A stretch of 64,000 nt of DNA from Anniella stebbinsi (taxonomy: Eukaryota; Chordata; Lepidosauria; Squamata; Anniellidae): assembly GCA_029215795.1 (NCBI GenBank), contig JARDYH010000004.1:211956517-212020516 (forward strand). Direction: 5' to 3'. The notes beneath the pieces are model-generated. The model searched no databases. It was not told the origin of the DNA and saw only the letters and a program-made list of their open reading frames with translations. A program made the translations under genes and the position numbers. Shown piece after piece: positions 1 to 12,227 of the stretch (positions are counted from its first letter, which is position 1; every line of letters starts with the position of its first letter).

Positions 1-415
1 GCTGCAGGAATGTGGACATGTGAGAGCGGGTGAGGCCAATGGGACTGTAATCACATGTGAGAGGAGGGGAATGACTGAACAGGGCTTTCCTATAAGAGGG
101 GAAGAAGGGATTGCTCACCAGGCACTTGTTATCTCTGGTATGGCTGATTACCCTTGCCCTCGGCAGCCAGGAAGGGAACCAAGGTAGAAACAGCATGTGG
201 AGGATATATGTAGGCACTACACATTACAGCTGCAATGGAGGCAAATCACTGACATAGAGACCATTTTCAAGAGGCTTTCATGCAAAGACTGTAACGCACA
301 GGCCAAGGCCTTCAGTAAGTGACTGGTATTTATACTTGCATTAGGCAAAATTGGTCTATATGAATGCGTACAATGTAAGTGGAGAGGTGTGTTTTCAAAA
401 TGAAATATGGAGTGA

Positions 416-417
<2 letters not shown>

Positions 418-449
<32 letters not shown>
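418..449. repeat. (GT)n microsatellite
   Basis: About sixteen GT dinucleotides without interruption. On the minus strand this gives a spurious His-Thr repeat in an open frame, which is not a gene. The flanking 1-417 shows no recognisable feature. Confidence 0.97.
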
Positions 450-450
<1 letters not shown>

Positions 451-2077
451 GAAATAATAGCAAACTACGGCAGACACAGAATGTATTCTGAATTTCAGAA
501 CTTTACAAAACGAATTCCCATTTCACAAAAGTCATGACTATAAAAACAGTTATTTGCAATCTAAGTAAAGTGTTCCCAGTTCTCCAGTACCTTTCAGTTT
601 TAGTACACAGATTCTACTGTACAGGGTGCTGGGAAGGACCTCTTTTCAAACCAGACTTTGCAAAGTTCATCTATATAAGATGGCATTATACCAAAATGTA
701 GTATAGCAGAGTTGTCCATTGTCCAGGAAATACTCTACTTCTCCCCTCTATCTATTAAGCATTCAGTATATTCACATAACAGAGGTGTTATGAACAATGA
801 TTGATACCTTGTACACTGTTTACAGATGACATATATCACTCCCACAATATCCCCAAAAACCACAGTGATGAAATTTTGTTTTTCTTATTACAAACATCTT
901 AGAGATAGCTATAAATTAGGAAGCCCATTACCAGCCAAAGTTCCTACGTATTCTGTTTGTCAGAAATTCATTTTAGAAGCTGTGACAGAATGATGAATGT
1001 TATTTAGGAGTGTTGCCCTAATACATGCTGTATATCTGTACCACAGCACCATCCTGTCCTAGAATGCTTTTGACCTGCAAGCAACCCAAACCTATTCAAG
1101 GTTGTAACTGCTATAATGCCAGCTTCTGGCTGCATTGCAATGGCTATTGCCACCATTTATTTCAAAGTAAGGGATAGAAGCAGAGATGAAGCAGTGCTGC
1201 TAGATCCCGCTTGTATCCTTAATCCAGTTTGATCCCTTTAATGACAGCTTTGTGTGAGTCCAAATATACCCTAGTGAACATATTCCACCATTTCCCCATG
1301 CTAGAGCAGGGGCAGTTACCCTCCCCACTTTGGAGGTCACATGACACAAGCCAGATGATCACATAACAACAGATGTGGTGTCCTGACTCATCAGAGAGCA
1401 GGTCTGCCCCATAAAAGAGGGTTCCACTACTTTGGCCCCATAAAAGAGGGTTCCACTATTTTGGACTCTTTCACTGGGCTCATCAATCTTCTACTAGTCA
1501 GTCAGGCCCCATAAGTGGGTTGCAGCTGGGCCTACATTGGGTTTCACAAATGACATGAGCCCAATTTTCTTGTTGTTGTTCAATTTGCAGTGGTGCTGGG
1601 GACAGAATTCCAGGAAATTACTCAGCAGTCCAAACCCAAGGGTCTTCAGAGAAAAGCTAGGTTAGCAGGAGAAACACCAGGCAAAGAGCTGATCCTTCAA
1701 AGCCCAACCCAGAGCACAGCTGCAGGTCATCAGTGCCATCTGAAGGACATTCCACTTGCAAGCAAAGCCATGGTCGTGAATATACCTTTACTCATGACGA
1801 GTTCTTCTTCCTCAAGTGGGGACTTTCTGAATCGAGCAGCCAGCTGAGCCTGAAACTTTAGGTGCATATGCTCCCTGGGGCTAGGTGGCCACTCGACACC
1901 TGCCTTTGTGTTACAGAGGTGGCTAACTACATCATGAGGGGAAGAGTTAACAGCTGTGTCTCCTGAGGTCTCAGGATTCCCCCTGATATGCCTCAAGGGC
2001 CCTTGACATAGACAACTCCTCTGTGATGTTTGGTTGGGGCAGCTCCACATTAACTTCCTATAATGGGACTACCAAAG

Positions 2078-2079
<2 letters not shown>
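450..2079. other. Unique AT-rich sequence; one small tandem duplication
   Basis: No gene or clear transposon recognised. A 29-bp block beginning GCCCCATAAAAGAGGG is duplicated in tandem at 1406-1434 and 1435-1463 with one mismatch. About 1600-1720 shares short phrases (CCAAACCCAAGGGTC, GGTTAGCAGGAG) with about 7440-7640 and 48540-48860, so it may belong to the same dispersed repeat. Open frames of 85 and 106 codons overlap on opposite strands and look accidental. Confidence 0.5.

Positions 2080-2130
<51 letters not shown>
2080..2130. repeat. (GT)n microsatellite
   Basis: About 25 GT units, with one TA interruption near the 3' end. It is followed by an A-rich and GAGA-rich stretch. Confidence 0.97.
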
Positions 2131-2630
2131 TTAACTCAATATCTTTTAAGGAAAAAAAACATGGAAAAACAAAGGGAGAGAGAAAGAGAGGTATTTAATA
2201 AAAATGTAAATGTGTGCCCCCATGTTGCAGATCGGGGTTAAAAGCAGGTGCCCATTCTGGAAAGGTTGAACGTTACTGTTTCAGACAATGAAAATAGGGG
2301 TCAAGTGTTCTCAGTTACAGTAGACAGGAGGACAAATGGCAACAATGCAGAAAGATAGCTGGAGGATACACATGCAGACAGACACAAAGATTCAAACAGC
2401 AGATGTCAAGGAAAATCTGCTCCTGACAATGCCTGGGAAATAGATCATCTTAAAGAAGAACAACAACTTGTAAAATTTCTTTCCTTGAAAGTTTCTAAAG
2501 ATGTATTATTTCTTTTCTTATTTAATGCATTTCTTTTCCATCTTTCAAGACTACAGTCCTCCAAATGCAGCTTACAATGTAAAACATACTATGCTAAATC
2601 AATATAAATGCAAAAAAAATCATAATCCAA

Positions 2631-2661
2631 CAATAACAACAACAACAACAACAGCAACAAC
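2631..2661. repeat. (AAC)n microsatellite
   Basis: Short imperfect AAC/ACA trinucleotide run inside an A-rich context. The surrounding 2131-2777 shows nothing else recognisable. Confidence 0.9.
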
Positions 2662-2785
2662 TCTTCAGCTGAAAGATAAACAAAACAAATACATTTTTTA
2701 AAACCTTCTTAAAAACAGCTGTATATACCCTAGGAGGGAGGTCCACAAAGTATCTCTATTGCCTGCCAAACTTACAGATCTTAAT

Positions 2786-3034
2786 TAGGGTGACCATTTG
2801 TATGCATACAGCACCAGGTGAAATTCCCTCTTCATCACAACTGTTAAAGCTGCAGGAGCCCTACCTAGTATGACCAGGTACAAAAGAGGGCAGGGCTCCT
2901 GCAGCTTCCACTGTTGTGATGAAGAGGGAATTTCACCAGGTGCTGCATACATACAAGGCCCCTGCTGAAATTCCCTTTTCTATACAACTGCTAAAGGTAC
3001 AAGAGCCCTGCCCTCCTTTCTATATGGTCACCCT
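2786..3034. mobile_element. hAT-type palindromic MITE, TAGGGTGACC family
   Basis: The element opens with TAGGGTGACCATTTG and closes with CATATGGTCACCCT-like sequence, giving terminal inverted repeats. The whole unit is roughly self-complementary: the block CTTCATCACAACTG near the centre is answered by CAGTTGTGATGAAG-like sequence. The 8-bp flank ATCTTAAT occurs on both sides (2778-2785 and 3035-3042), which fits a hAT target duplication. It has no coding capacity and is one of five or six relatives in the window. Confidence 0.85.
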
Positions 3035-3042
3035 ATCTTAAT

Positions 3043-4089
3043 GGCAAGGAGGGCCAGCTCTACAATTAAGTAGTAGGAAGTGGGTGCAGTAGGTGGCACG
3101 GTCTTATAGGGTGGCAAATTGTTCTGCCCTACCCACCTCATGGGCCTGCCACTGCTTGGCTGGCCATGCTCTCCCTCCCACTGCCTCCTCCCTCCCTAGC
3201 TGCCTGCTTTCTTGGCCAGCCTGGTGGTGGTGGTGGCTCTTCCTCCCTCCCCTAGCCAGTGGCTTCCACCTTCTATCCCACCTGCAGGACGTCTGGCCAA
3301 AATATAACGGGACATCTCATGTTAGTTCAGCAGAGTCTTCCAGCTGGCTGATGAAGGAAGGAGGAGCTGCCACCCCATGAGAGCAGGGACCTGTGAGCCG
3401 GGAGTCCCCTCCATGGTGTGAGAGGTGGGAGGGGAGAGCCAGGAACTGGGTGAAGGGGGGAGCCAGGAGCTGGCAGCCACTACCACCTTGCAAGACTAGG
3501 GAGGGTGGTGGGACGTGGAGAAGAAGCAGGGTGGGAACAACAGTGGCTCGCTTGAGGTAGAAACTTTGGTTTGGCCAAACCTGACAGCAGGCCAACAAGT
3601 AGGGGCTCTGACCTATGCTCTGAACACATAGATAGTCCTTCAAATAAGAAGTGCTGGAATATGATCTGACTGTCAGCTCCAATGTGGACTATAGCAGACA
3701 CATTATGCACCAGCTGAAGCTTCTAACAGTAGTCAAGTCTGGATGTAACAACAACACACAGGCAAAGAGACACATGTGGCCCCCACCACTCTCATGTGAG
3801 TGCTACCAACCACATTTAGCTCCAAAAGAAGCAATTTCCCCCCATTTAGTACTCTGTAGTGCTAACACAACTATTTTTTTTAAAAAAAGGGGAGGGGTGA
3901 CCTGCAGCTCCCTTGGGATCCATGGGAAGAGGTGGGGTCTAGCAAAAAAAAATGGCACCCACTCACCCCAAAGTTGCCCACACCTGAACTAGGGCATGCA
4001 TAACTGTGGTTAGGTCTGCTTTCCCTAGCTAGAATTGCAGCTGACCAATCAAGGATTTTGAAATGCAATCTGGGCTACTGCCATTACCT
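3043..4089. other. Unannotated sequence, locally GC-rich
   Basis: Contains a short GGT run near 3222 and T/A homopolymers near 3872. Open frames of 95-121 codons occur on both strands over the same GC-rich block (3090-3710). They have no recognisable motif and look accidental. No gene or transposon could be supported. Confidence 0.4.
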
Positions 4090-4099
4090 GTGCTTTGAC

Positions 4100-4330
4100 A
4101 AACAGTGTCAAATCCAGAAGCAGCTCTAAGCTATGAAGGAGGTCTTCCAGGAGGAGTGCAAACCCTTTCCATCTTCCCTGTTCAACAGTAGTTGGGTCCA
4201 CCTATCCAGACTGGCAGATTTCCCCACGCACAGTACTTCAATTTTGCCTGAATTCAGCTTCAGCTTATTCACCCTCATCCATCCCAAGACTGCCTCCCAG
4301 TAATGATGTATGAACCCCACAATGTCCCAT
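4100..4330 (-). pseudogene. LINE fragment, reverse-transcriptase thumb region
   Basis: The minus-strand translation contains AVLGWMRVNKLKLNSGKIEVL. It lines up with the segment EAVMGWMRKNKVKLNPDKTEVL of the intact LINE frame at 33236-35389 (around residues 463-484). Only this small part of the reverse transcriptase survives. The endonuclease-like piece at 5228-5425 lies in the same orientation and in the right order, so both may be remains of one minus-strand copy. No function is expected. Confidence 0.75.
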
Positions 4331-4489
4331 TGTTGGTGTGTCTGTCCATCCCAGGGAAATCTGACTGCCTTGGGGCTTAGCGGATTCCCTCAGAGCCTCT
4401 GCACATCCTCCTGATTTTTTGCTGGTTTTTTCCCCTTTAAGCAGGACAAGCTATACCAATTCCAGCCGCAGTTGGTGTATCTTGGGCAA

Positions 4490-4870
4490 ATTACAGCAGT
4501 AATTAGCACATTTACATATAACTAAACATTTTACAGCTGTAAATTACACTTCACAACCCAACAAGTGCCTGACAAAGCCGCAAGACTGCTTACCCTCGTC
4601 CGGAACACTGTTCATGCCTTTATTCTTGCATAAATGGGCTTCTATGGCTGCCATTTATGCAACTTGGGAAATACACAATTTCTGGAGCTGCAATTGTTGC
4701 ACACAATAGAGGCTCTGGATGAAGGCAAGTGGCCTCACAGCTCTGTTGGATGCTCACTGGGCCATAAAAAAGCTCACGCAATGCCACAAGCGGTGGCAGG
4801 CGGTGGCAGTGGCTTAGTGGTGTTTAACAGAGCCAGAGCCAGGTGAGTCTATCCATCCATTCTCACTGGA
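4490..4870. repeat. Dispersed repeat shared with 12228-12500
   Basis: The block with GCCATTTATGCAAC, AATTTCTGGA and GCTCACTGGGCCAT near 4650-4770 has a diverged counterpart at 12300-12420 (CACCATTTATGCAACATTA, AATTTCTGGAAAA, GGGCACTCGGTGGGCCATC). Two dispersed diverged copies imply an interspersed repeat of unknown class. The ends could not be fixed. Confidence 0.5.
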
Positions 4871-5227
4871 AACGATATCTCTGCCAGGTTCAGTGTTTGC
4901 TACCTTGCCTCACGTGCTTTGTTTTGTGATTGATGCTCTGTGCTACTGACCCTTATACTGTTTCTTGACCCTGTTTCTGGACTGTGCAATGTATCTGACT
5001 TTCTAACTGTGTTTTTGAACTGTCTGCTATCTCAGCCACTTCTGCTTTAGCCTCACTCCATGTATCTAACTGCTTGCCTTTGCTCCGACCTTTGCCTGCT
5101 ATCCTGACCACTCCTGCCTTAGCCTGAATCCCATTAAAAAGAAACCTGTGTGCATGACCATTTGCTCGCTAAATTGACTACTCTATTGTATACCTCCCTG
5201 TATTTGCTTTGCAAAGAACCAGAACTC

Positions 5228-5425
5228 CATTTAGAGCAGTGCACAGAACACCAGATCTAAACTGTGCCAAACCACGTGTACTGGGCCCCAAATAATTTGA
5301 GACTGCTTTGTGCTTGCCATGGAGGCTATGAAATCCCAAGCTGCCCCTGACAAGGTAGCCTTGGTGTGAATGTTAAAGTCCTGAAAGACCACCAAAGTCT
5401 TCAACACTATCTCCATGATCACTTC
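5228..5425 (-). pseudogene. LINE fragment, endonuclease-domain region
   Basis: The minus-strand frame reads LVVFQDFNIHTKATLSGAAWDFIASM. It matches LVLGDFNIPFGAGLSGGAREFMASM in the LINE at 32 kb, which is the GDFN motif region of the apurinic-like endonuclease domain. The glycine of GDFN is replaced and the frame soon ends, so it is a dead fragment of the same family, probably part of the copy that also left 4100-4330. Confidence 0.72.
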
Positions 5426-5429
5426 TGCT

Positions 5430-7440
5430 AGCTGAGGAAGGAAGATGGTTGTGCAGCAGGACAGGGGTAAACCAACAGAATCTCTATCCTGTCATAGGTT
5501 CCCAACACAGGTATTGGCACTCAAAACTGGTGTGAAGTTAGTCAGGGTAACTACACAGGGAAATGGAATTCCAATTGATCAAGCCTACCCATCCATCCCT
5601 GCCCCTCAAACCACATTGTACCTGATAACCTGGTGGACACATCTGAGACAGCTTCACACACACCTTTGTTCAATCAGTTTCAGTACTAAAAGCCAGGTCG
5701 GTACATTGTTCCAGGATAAATTCAGAGATTATATATGCCTTCCTACTGTCTGGCCTGGCATTCATTAGCAACACTCAAAGGCTTGAGGGAATTACAGTTA
5801 AGCATCCAACACTACTGAGGTGGAAGGGGAGATGGTACAAAGTTGTCTAATGTGCCTCCTCTCAACTAATTTCCTTCATTCCCCACTGCCATTGCACTCC
5901 TGCCCATCACTACCCCTATAATGACCAATTCTTTCCCAATATCCTGTCCTCCAGAAATGGCCAGTCTGCCTCATCATAAACCCTGCCCCTTTACCTCCCC
6001 CTCTGGATGTTGAAAAATGTGCAGCAAGAATGAACCAGACATGCTTCCTTCTTCATATTTTTTCTGGGGATATCAACTCTGTTAATCTGTTGAAGTTTTA
6101 CATAGTGAATAGTTAATTATGGGGGTGGAAGGCAGAAAGGAGTTAATTCATACCTTGAAAAATGCTCAAAGAAAGCTTTAAGAAGGGGGAAAACTTTGAT
6201 TCATGCTGTGGAGACAAATAAGAGGCAATGGCTGATGAGATTAAGGAATTACAGGGGGATAATCCTAAAACCATATGTTTGAGTTCCATTGAATTGAATT
6301 TGTTAAATACTTTTCATCAACTTTCTTATGCCCTGACTGTCATGGAAGGCTTAGAAAATGAACCAGTGAGAAAGTTAGATAGGAACTTATTGTCTATCAC
6401 AGTCAAGAACATAACAGACATAAGACCCTACACAGATATAACTAAGTCCAGGACCACCTAGTGATTAAATGATAGCATGAAACTACCCATGCTCACTTCT
6501 AAGAAATTCTATATTTTATGTTTGTCTTTCACAGTACACAAAATAATAGAAAGTGGCACATGCTATGGAACTCCAGTTATTTTAAATGGAACAAATTGAC
6601 ACATCAAATCAACAAAGCAATCTCCGCAATGGCCTACAATTTCATATCTCTTTGGAATAAGATAGGGTATAAAAGGATTCCTGCTGGTCCCATGAGGATA
6701 GTTTCCTTTGGGCCTAAGTTCCAACTCAGCTCCCAAAATGTCCAGGATTTATGTTTTTCATCCAGGTTGGTACTGGCATCTTGAAGCAGAGGCAACATGG
6801 TACAGTCCAGAGTCGAAGGGATTGGATCACAGGCAAGATGGAAAAGCAGGGCAGGCTGTTGCTACTCCTCCTTCACATTGTTGTATGAATAAAAATGAGA
6901 TCACCCTATGAATGCAACTCTGAACTACTTGGGGGAAGAGTAAGATACACATGATTTAAATACATGGTCCTAACCAGAATTCACTACCCACACAGTGCCC
7001 AAACAAGATACTGATGACATTGTTTCTCTTATTAGTTTGGCTTTACTTACTTGAATTGCCAGTATTGCTATTTCCTCCCCAATCACACTTCTACACTTCA
7101 CCTGTTTTTTTTTGTTTTGTTTCTGGTACACTCTGTTCTGTATTCTGCACATTGAATTTCTACGATTTGAACTAGGTGACACTCTGTTCCTTTCTAACTC
7201 TGAAGTAGCTCAAATGTTAGAACTGAATTTGACTAGGGAGATAGAAATTCAGATTCTTTCTCAGCCATGAAACACAATGGCTTGCCTTGTGTAAGTCATG
7301 GCTGTCTTTCAGCCTAGTGTAATTAAAAAAGTTGGTTGCATGGTCAGATCTAGTTTTCCATGGGCTCTCTCTTGCAATGGGCCAGCTCCTCCATGTCATC
7401 CCAGCTGTCCTGTTCTTCCACTCCTGTCATGTGAATCAAA
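5430..7440. other. Unique sequence without recognised features
   Basis: Ordinary AT-rich sequence. Several 60-107 codon frames occur on both strands, without recognised domains and without agreement between strands. No microsatellite of note and no clear transposon ends were seen. Confidence 0.4.
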
Positions 7441-7640
7441 TCCTGCCTTTCCAAGAGAACTCTTGTAGATCAAGGTCAAGAAAGTTCAGGTTAGCAGGGG
7501 AGCTGTCCAGCAAGGAGCAAAAGACAAGTGATGTTGTTTCAGCAAGGTCTAGATTCCAACTTTATAAGTGACCTTGCTGTCATACCCTCTATTCTCATTG
7601 GAATCCTGATCCAGAGTATTCTTCCCCATTGAGTAGAGCT
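7440..7640. repeat. Possible LTR-like dispersed repeat
   Basis: The phrase TGTCCAGCAAGGAGC ... GATGTTGTTTCAGCAAGGTCTAGA ... CTTTATAAG resembles TGTCCAGAAAGCAAGG ... GATGTTGCTTCAGCATTGGCTAGA ... CTTATATAG at 48718-48805. Shared order plus a TATA-like box suggests a diverged LTR or another promoter-bearing repeat. No ends or target duplication were identified, so the class is uncertain. Confidence 0.35.
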
Positions 7641-7772
7641 CATAGATATTTGATGTGCTGCCAGATGGACTTCTAGCCTCCATCTATATTGCCACCTCTC
7701 ATCCTGGGAGTAATCCATGTGTGTGTGTGTCTAGATTCATGGAATAGGACCTTTCAGGGCACTTAGGTTCTT

Positions 7773-7958
7773 CCAATTCTGTAGTTCCGGTCCTACCTCT
7801 CGGGCAGGTTCCAGATGGTGATGCTTGGGGACAGCTCCTCCGCAAAGAAGGAGCTGCTGTGTGGCATACCACAAGGTGCCATCCTTTCCCCAATGCTGTT
7901 TAACATTTATATGAAACCGTTGGGAGAGATCATACAGAGGGATGGGGTGGGGTGCTAA
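7773..7958 (+). pseudogene. LINE fragment, reverse-transcriptase palm region
   Basis: The plus-strand DNA is closely similar to 34360-34530 in the LINE at 32-35.5 kb. Its translation includes SGRFQMVMLGD, GIPQGAILSPMLFNIYMKPLGEII, the motif just before the YADD box. Similarity stops abruptly at GGGGTGCTA, so the catalytic YADD itself is missing. The 5' limit is also abrupt. It is a short truncated copy of the same family. Confidence 0.85.
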
Positions 7959-7959
7959 C

Positions 7960-9290
7960 AGTAAGCTAATAAACAACAAAAAAGGGGAGGGACCCTCACA
8001 ATCAAACTGGTATGTGAGAAGGGGACCTAATGAACAGCAAATGGTTGACAAGCTCGGTGAAAAGATAACTGCGGTAACTGCAAATACCAACTTAAATAAT
8101 AATAGTAATAGAACACTTAATGCTTCAATGAAATTTACAGATCGAACCTAACCTAAATTTCTGTCCATTGTGCCCAGAATATCACACTGAAGAAGTATGC
8201 AACAGAAAAAGAGGGAGTAAGTAAAAGTTTATTAACAGCCTATTGGCCAATAGTACATAGATTTAAATATACATAGTAATAGAATAATTTAATAGTAATT
8301 AAAATAGTTTTAAAACACTTTGGATAAAACGTTGGGAGCAATCTTATGACAGCCTTTGGGGGAAATAAGATTGTTTGGGTTCTGGGATCTGAAGTTGGAA
8401 CCAGAGCTCTGACCTTGGACTCCAGCAATGGCAATCCCCTCCCCCTTGTAGCTGGTGTGGTGTTGTTGTTGTTTTTGCACCGGCTATATATCTGCGCTCA
8501 GAAACAGAGTGTGGAGAGGGTGAACAGGGGGTTGTCCCAGGGCAGGGAAGGGGGGAGACCACAGAAGCTGTGTTACACACTTCCTATCAGGTCTCCAGAC
8601 TCCTTCCCTCCCATTCCCCAAAGCTGTGGCTAGATGGGAGAAATCACCTAGCTACCCAAAAATGCAGGGCAGGTGGAGCATGGAGGAGAGGATTCTGTCC
8701 ATGGTCTAGCCATAGGATAGTCAGCAGCCTCCTTCAGAAGTTAGTGACTATCTGGAAGAGATGCCTTCCTTATCCCCCTAATATCCTCCAATTACTTTGG
8801 GATGGGCAAATCTGCCAGTTTGCCTTCTCCTGCAGTTGAATTTCTTAAACATCACGTTCTTTCTCAACCAAATACGAACTTCATTAATTTTTGTAAATTC
8901 TTATTGAAACCAAACTGAAATTAAATTCTCACCCTTGTTCAATAGGCACAGCTATTCCTATAATGGAGAGGACTGTGTTGTGCCTGCCTGCCATGTAGCT
9001 ATTGAAGATGAGGAGCCTGTCAGAAAGAAGAGGTGACAGCCTTAATTAAGCACTAATGTTTGAATGCACAGGGATTCAAACACAGACATTTCAGAGCTAA
9101 GCAATCAAAGGTCTGGGACTAGATTGGTTTCTCTCACATTCCATTTTCTTGTATTTTCTTTTTTTAAAGTATTTTCTTTTTTTAAAGTCTCAAGTTCTTT
9201 TCATCCAGAATATTGAGAGTTTTGTGAATTCTTATCACAAACAAACTGGAACAGAATTCTTTCCCATCCCTACTTGATGGGTTCCAATTT
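7960..9290. other. Unique sequence without recognised features
   Basis: Mostly unique. A short direct repeat of TATTTTCTTTTTTTAAAG occurs twice near 9151-9188. Short open frames at 8240-8840 overlap on both strands and carry no known motif. Confidence 0.4.
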
Positions 9291-9379
9291 TTAAGGAATG
9301 CTTTTAAAACATGCATACCCACACATATTAAGAACAAAAAAACTAACATCATGTTGTATTAATGCTCTAATTGCCTGTA

Positions 9380-9720
9380 AGTGAAACAAGGCCACTTTGG
9401 CATTGACGTAATTATGTAAAGAAAGAATCGGGTAGTACAAGTCAGCCAGGTGAAAACTGCAGGCAGCTTTCGACGTGCGAGTGTGTTGGCTCAACCCAAC
9501 TGGATTTCTTGTTTTGTACTGCATGCAGGGAATTGATAATTGTTTAACAATGGAAACCGGGCTAATAATTCCATTACAGATGTATTGCCTTCTAGGCGTA
9601 GGCCCATGTAGCCAAATGCCCCAAGAGTATACAACATGGTAATGATTATCCATAATCACTCCAGGGGTAACAGGTTTAAGTGGAATAATTTATCACATCC
9701 TGAAGGGTGTATGCAGTAAT
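9380..9720. other. Candidate conserved non-coding element
   Basis: Non-repetitive stretch unlike the neighbouring repeats. It is dense in homeodomain- and SOX-like words (GATAATTG, TTAACAATGG, CTAATAATTCC, AATGATTATCCATAATC) and keeps several CpGs (CGACGTGCG). A 122-codon minus-strand frame spans it but shows no known domain and no splice context. I infer possible regulatory DNA; this is weak without an alignment. Confidence 0.3.
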
Positions 9721-11459
9721 AGGTTTGATAGAGCCTAACATGGAACAGGAGTACACTGTCAGCAAACAGGGTGTAAGGAAGGTGTCGCTGGGAAACATAT
9801 GAAGAGATGAGGAAGGCTCAGATGACTATATGTTTATTCATAACGAGGATTTCCGCCACAAGTAGAGATGTCTGTCACTGGGAAATCCAGACCTTTTTTT
9901 TTTTTACTTGACAAGAGTTCTGTGGTATATATGGCTTGATTTGTGTTTGCTTGTTGAGATGTGGCTTTCTTCCCAACTCCAGGAACTTTTTTTGTGCATT
10001 TTTTCATAGGTTCTGCAAGTTGTGAAAATTTCTGAGCTATGCAAATTACAGCTACATTTGCACAAATTACAGCCAAATTTGCTCTGAAATTTGTGCAAAT
10101 TGTGGAACATGATGGGAAAATGTGCAAAATGCTTGAAAAATATGCAAACTGCCTGACCCACTGCAGATCAATTGGGCACTGCAGCTGGGACCAAAACAAG
10201 GTCCAGGCCGGTGAACCTAGGAAAACCCGTCGAACTCCTCCAACCCAAATGGATTCCTCTGGCATCACTAATCACAACACTTCAAGCTAATTTCCAAGGC
10301 AGCTTGCCAGGAAGCAAAAGACTTTGCAGCAGTTTGCAGGAGCTCATCCTGTGAGTAGTTACTGAGTAGGGGGAGGTGCCGCTCTGCAAATCAGAGGGTC
10401 TGTCAGAGGTCTGTCAGAGCCCCAAACTTTCAGTGCAGTGAGGGGATGGATTTATAACCCTTGGATACCCATGGTGTGGAGATGTGCCTCATCGGAGCTC
10501 TATTCCGTTTTTGGATAACCGTTTCTTGTAGCCTATAGGCATGTCAAGTTTGAAGCATATCCCTTCAGCTGCTGATTTTTTTGGGACTTTTAAAAAAATC
10601 CCCTCAAACCATCCCCCCCCCCCCCCACACAAACACACACACAAATGGGCAGGGCAGATGATGTCATGGGAGGATCAAGGTTTTGGGATGGGCCCCTATC
10701 ACTTGAAATCATCTGGCCAGTTAGCTTGGTCCAGGGGAGGCAATCTGGCCCCTATACCAATATACGTGCCCTGCCCCTGCTCTAGAGGCTGTCACCAAAA
10801 AGGGGAAGAATTAAGAGGTCAATTGAAGAGAATATCTCAATAGGTGAGTGTTGCATTTAAGAGAGGAGAGGCCAGTTGCACTGTTGGAGACCAACAATTT
10901 CAACAATATTTCCATGAATTATTACCATTTTCATATTAAGATATGAAACGGCCAGGTACTGAGTCTGACCATTTGTTCATCCACAGCTGTTTATTTGTAC
11001 TAGCCATGGATCTCCTGGCCCTCAGGTCATCCTTTCCAGCTTAACTAGCCGAGATTCTTTTAACTGGACTTGTCAGCAATCGAACTGGGACCTCCTCCTT
11101 GCAAAGTATGCATTCTTCTATTGAGCTATGGTCCCACCCACTGATCTGTATTTATCTTCCTAGCTCGATTCAGACGTCATGCCTGAGTAACCTGCATCAA
11201 AGGCGTAGTGCCAGGCACACTGGCCCCATCCCATGCACCCTTGCATGAGCAGTCCTGCCCTCTGAGTCCCTTCCTGTATTGAGCAGGGGGGTCTGCAGGG
11301 GGCTTCTCCTTGCATATTCTTGAATGCAAGTAGAAGCCTCCACACAATCTGGAACCGTGCTTTATCAGGGTTCCCAGTAAGCAAAAGCTCAACACAGGGG
11401 AATCGAGGACAGGATTGGTGTGCACCGCTTGTCTCACATGTGTTAGTGCGCTCCATCCT
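9721..11459. other. Unannotated sequence with an AAATTTGC-rich patch
   Basis: Between 10030 and 10160 the words GCAAATT and AATTTGC recur in both orientations (AAATTACAGC repeated, AAATTTGCTCTGAAATTTGTGC). This suggests a short inverted-repeat element whose ends I could not define. A C-run followed by ACAC repeats lies near 10612-10643. No gene recognised. Confidence 0.35.
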
Positions 11460-11610
11460 TTACTAACCAGCTGCCCTCCAGATGTTTTAGGATTTTTTAT
11501 GCAGTTTTAATAATATGTGTCATGTTTTAATCAGTTTTATGTATTTTATCATGTTGTTGTTCCCTGCCTCGATCCAGACGGAGAGGCGGGTAAGAAATAA
11601 ATTGTTGTTG

Positions 11611-11642
<32 letters not shown>

Positions 11643-11745
11643 TTGATGACAACTCCCAGTATTCCTGACCTTTGGCCATGCTGATTGGAGTTGAAATCCA
11701 AAACACATGAAGCCTTCCCAATTGGGGATGGCCGACAAACCCTAT
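11460..11745. mobile_element. Palindromic MITE-like repeat, split by a LINE 3' end
   Basis: The left part reads CAGCTGCCCTCCAGATGTTTTAGGA. The right part, after the inserted LINE tail, reads ACAACTCCCAGTATTCCTGACC ... GGCCATGCTGATTGGAGTTG. The same ordered words occur at 14830-14985, 15030-15115, 15942-16030 and 20826-20968, so this is a dispersed family with partly self-complementary arms. Class unknown; non-coding. Confidence 0.55.
11508..11642 (+). mobile_element. LINE 3' end (L2/CR1-like) with hairpin and (ATT)n tail
   Basis: Contains CCCTGCCTCGATCCAGACG then GAGAGGCGGGTAAGAAATAAA and a (GTT)(ATT)n tail. This is the same GC hairpin and tail as the end of the LINE at 35471-35550. It is a strongly 5'-truncated insertion inside a palindromic repeat. 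Confidence 0.85.
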
Positions 11746-12227
11746 TCAGACATAACTCCTGAAGAGGGCTTATATATCTCTTCCAAGTGATGGTCTGCTT
11801 CTGCTAGGCCCAAGAAGCTCCTGCATTCTGGAAACTCAAGAAGTGATGAAGAACTTAGATGGATTACAACTGTGAAACGCTTCGGTCCTGGAGAAACTGC
11901 CTGAAAATTTGGCTATATCTGAGTGACAGTTAATGTGCAACCTTGGCATTTGGACTCTTGATATGCACCAACAAAATGTTGTACTTGCTAAGATGCCAAG
12001 GGAGCAGCGGCAGGCATCACTGCAGATGCTGAAATGCAAGGTCACACACTGGCCGCTTTAGAAGAAAACACTGATGTGGAGACAATGAAAGAAGCCCTTA
12101 GAAAAGGTGCGAACTCAGATTAGACCACAAACAAAGTCAGGGTTAATATTAACCCAGTTTAAAACTACTTTGCAAAAGTCCTGAAATCTTCTGAAGAAGG
12201 AGCACCCTCTCCCATAAGGGATTGGTA

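Noticed and set aside
217..477. Histidine-threonine-rich small frame
   Set aside because: It is the translation of the (GT)n microsatellite on the opposite strand.
9291..9659. 122-codon minus-strand frame
   Set aside because: No recognised motif, no splice context and no homologous repeat. An open frame of this length is expected by chance in 64 kb.
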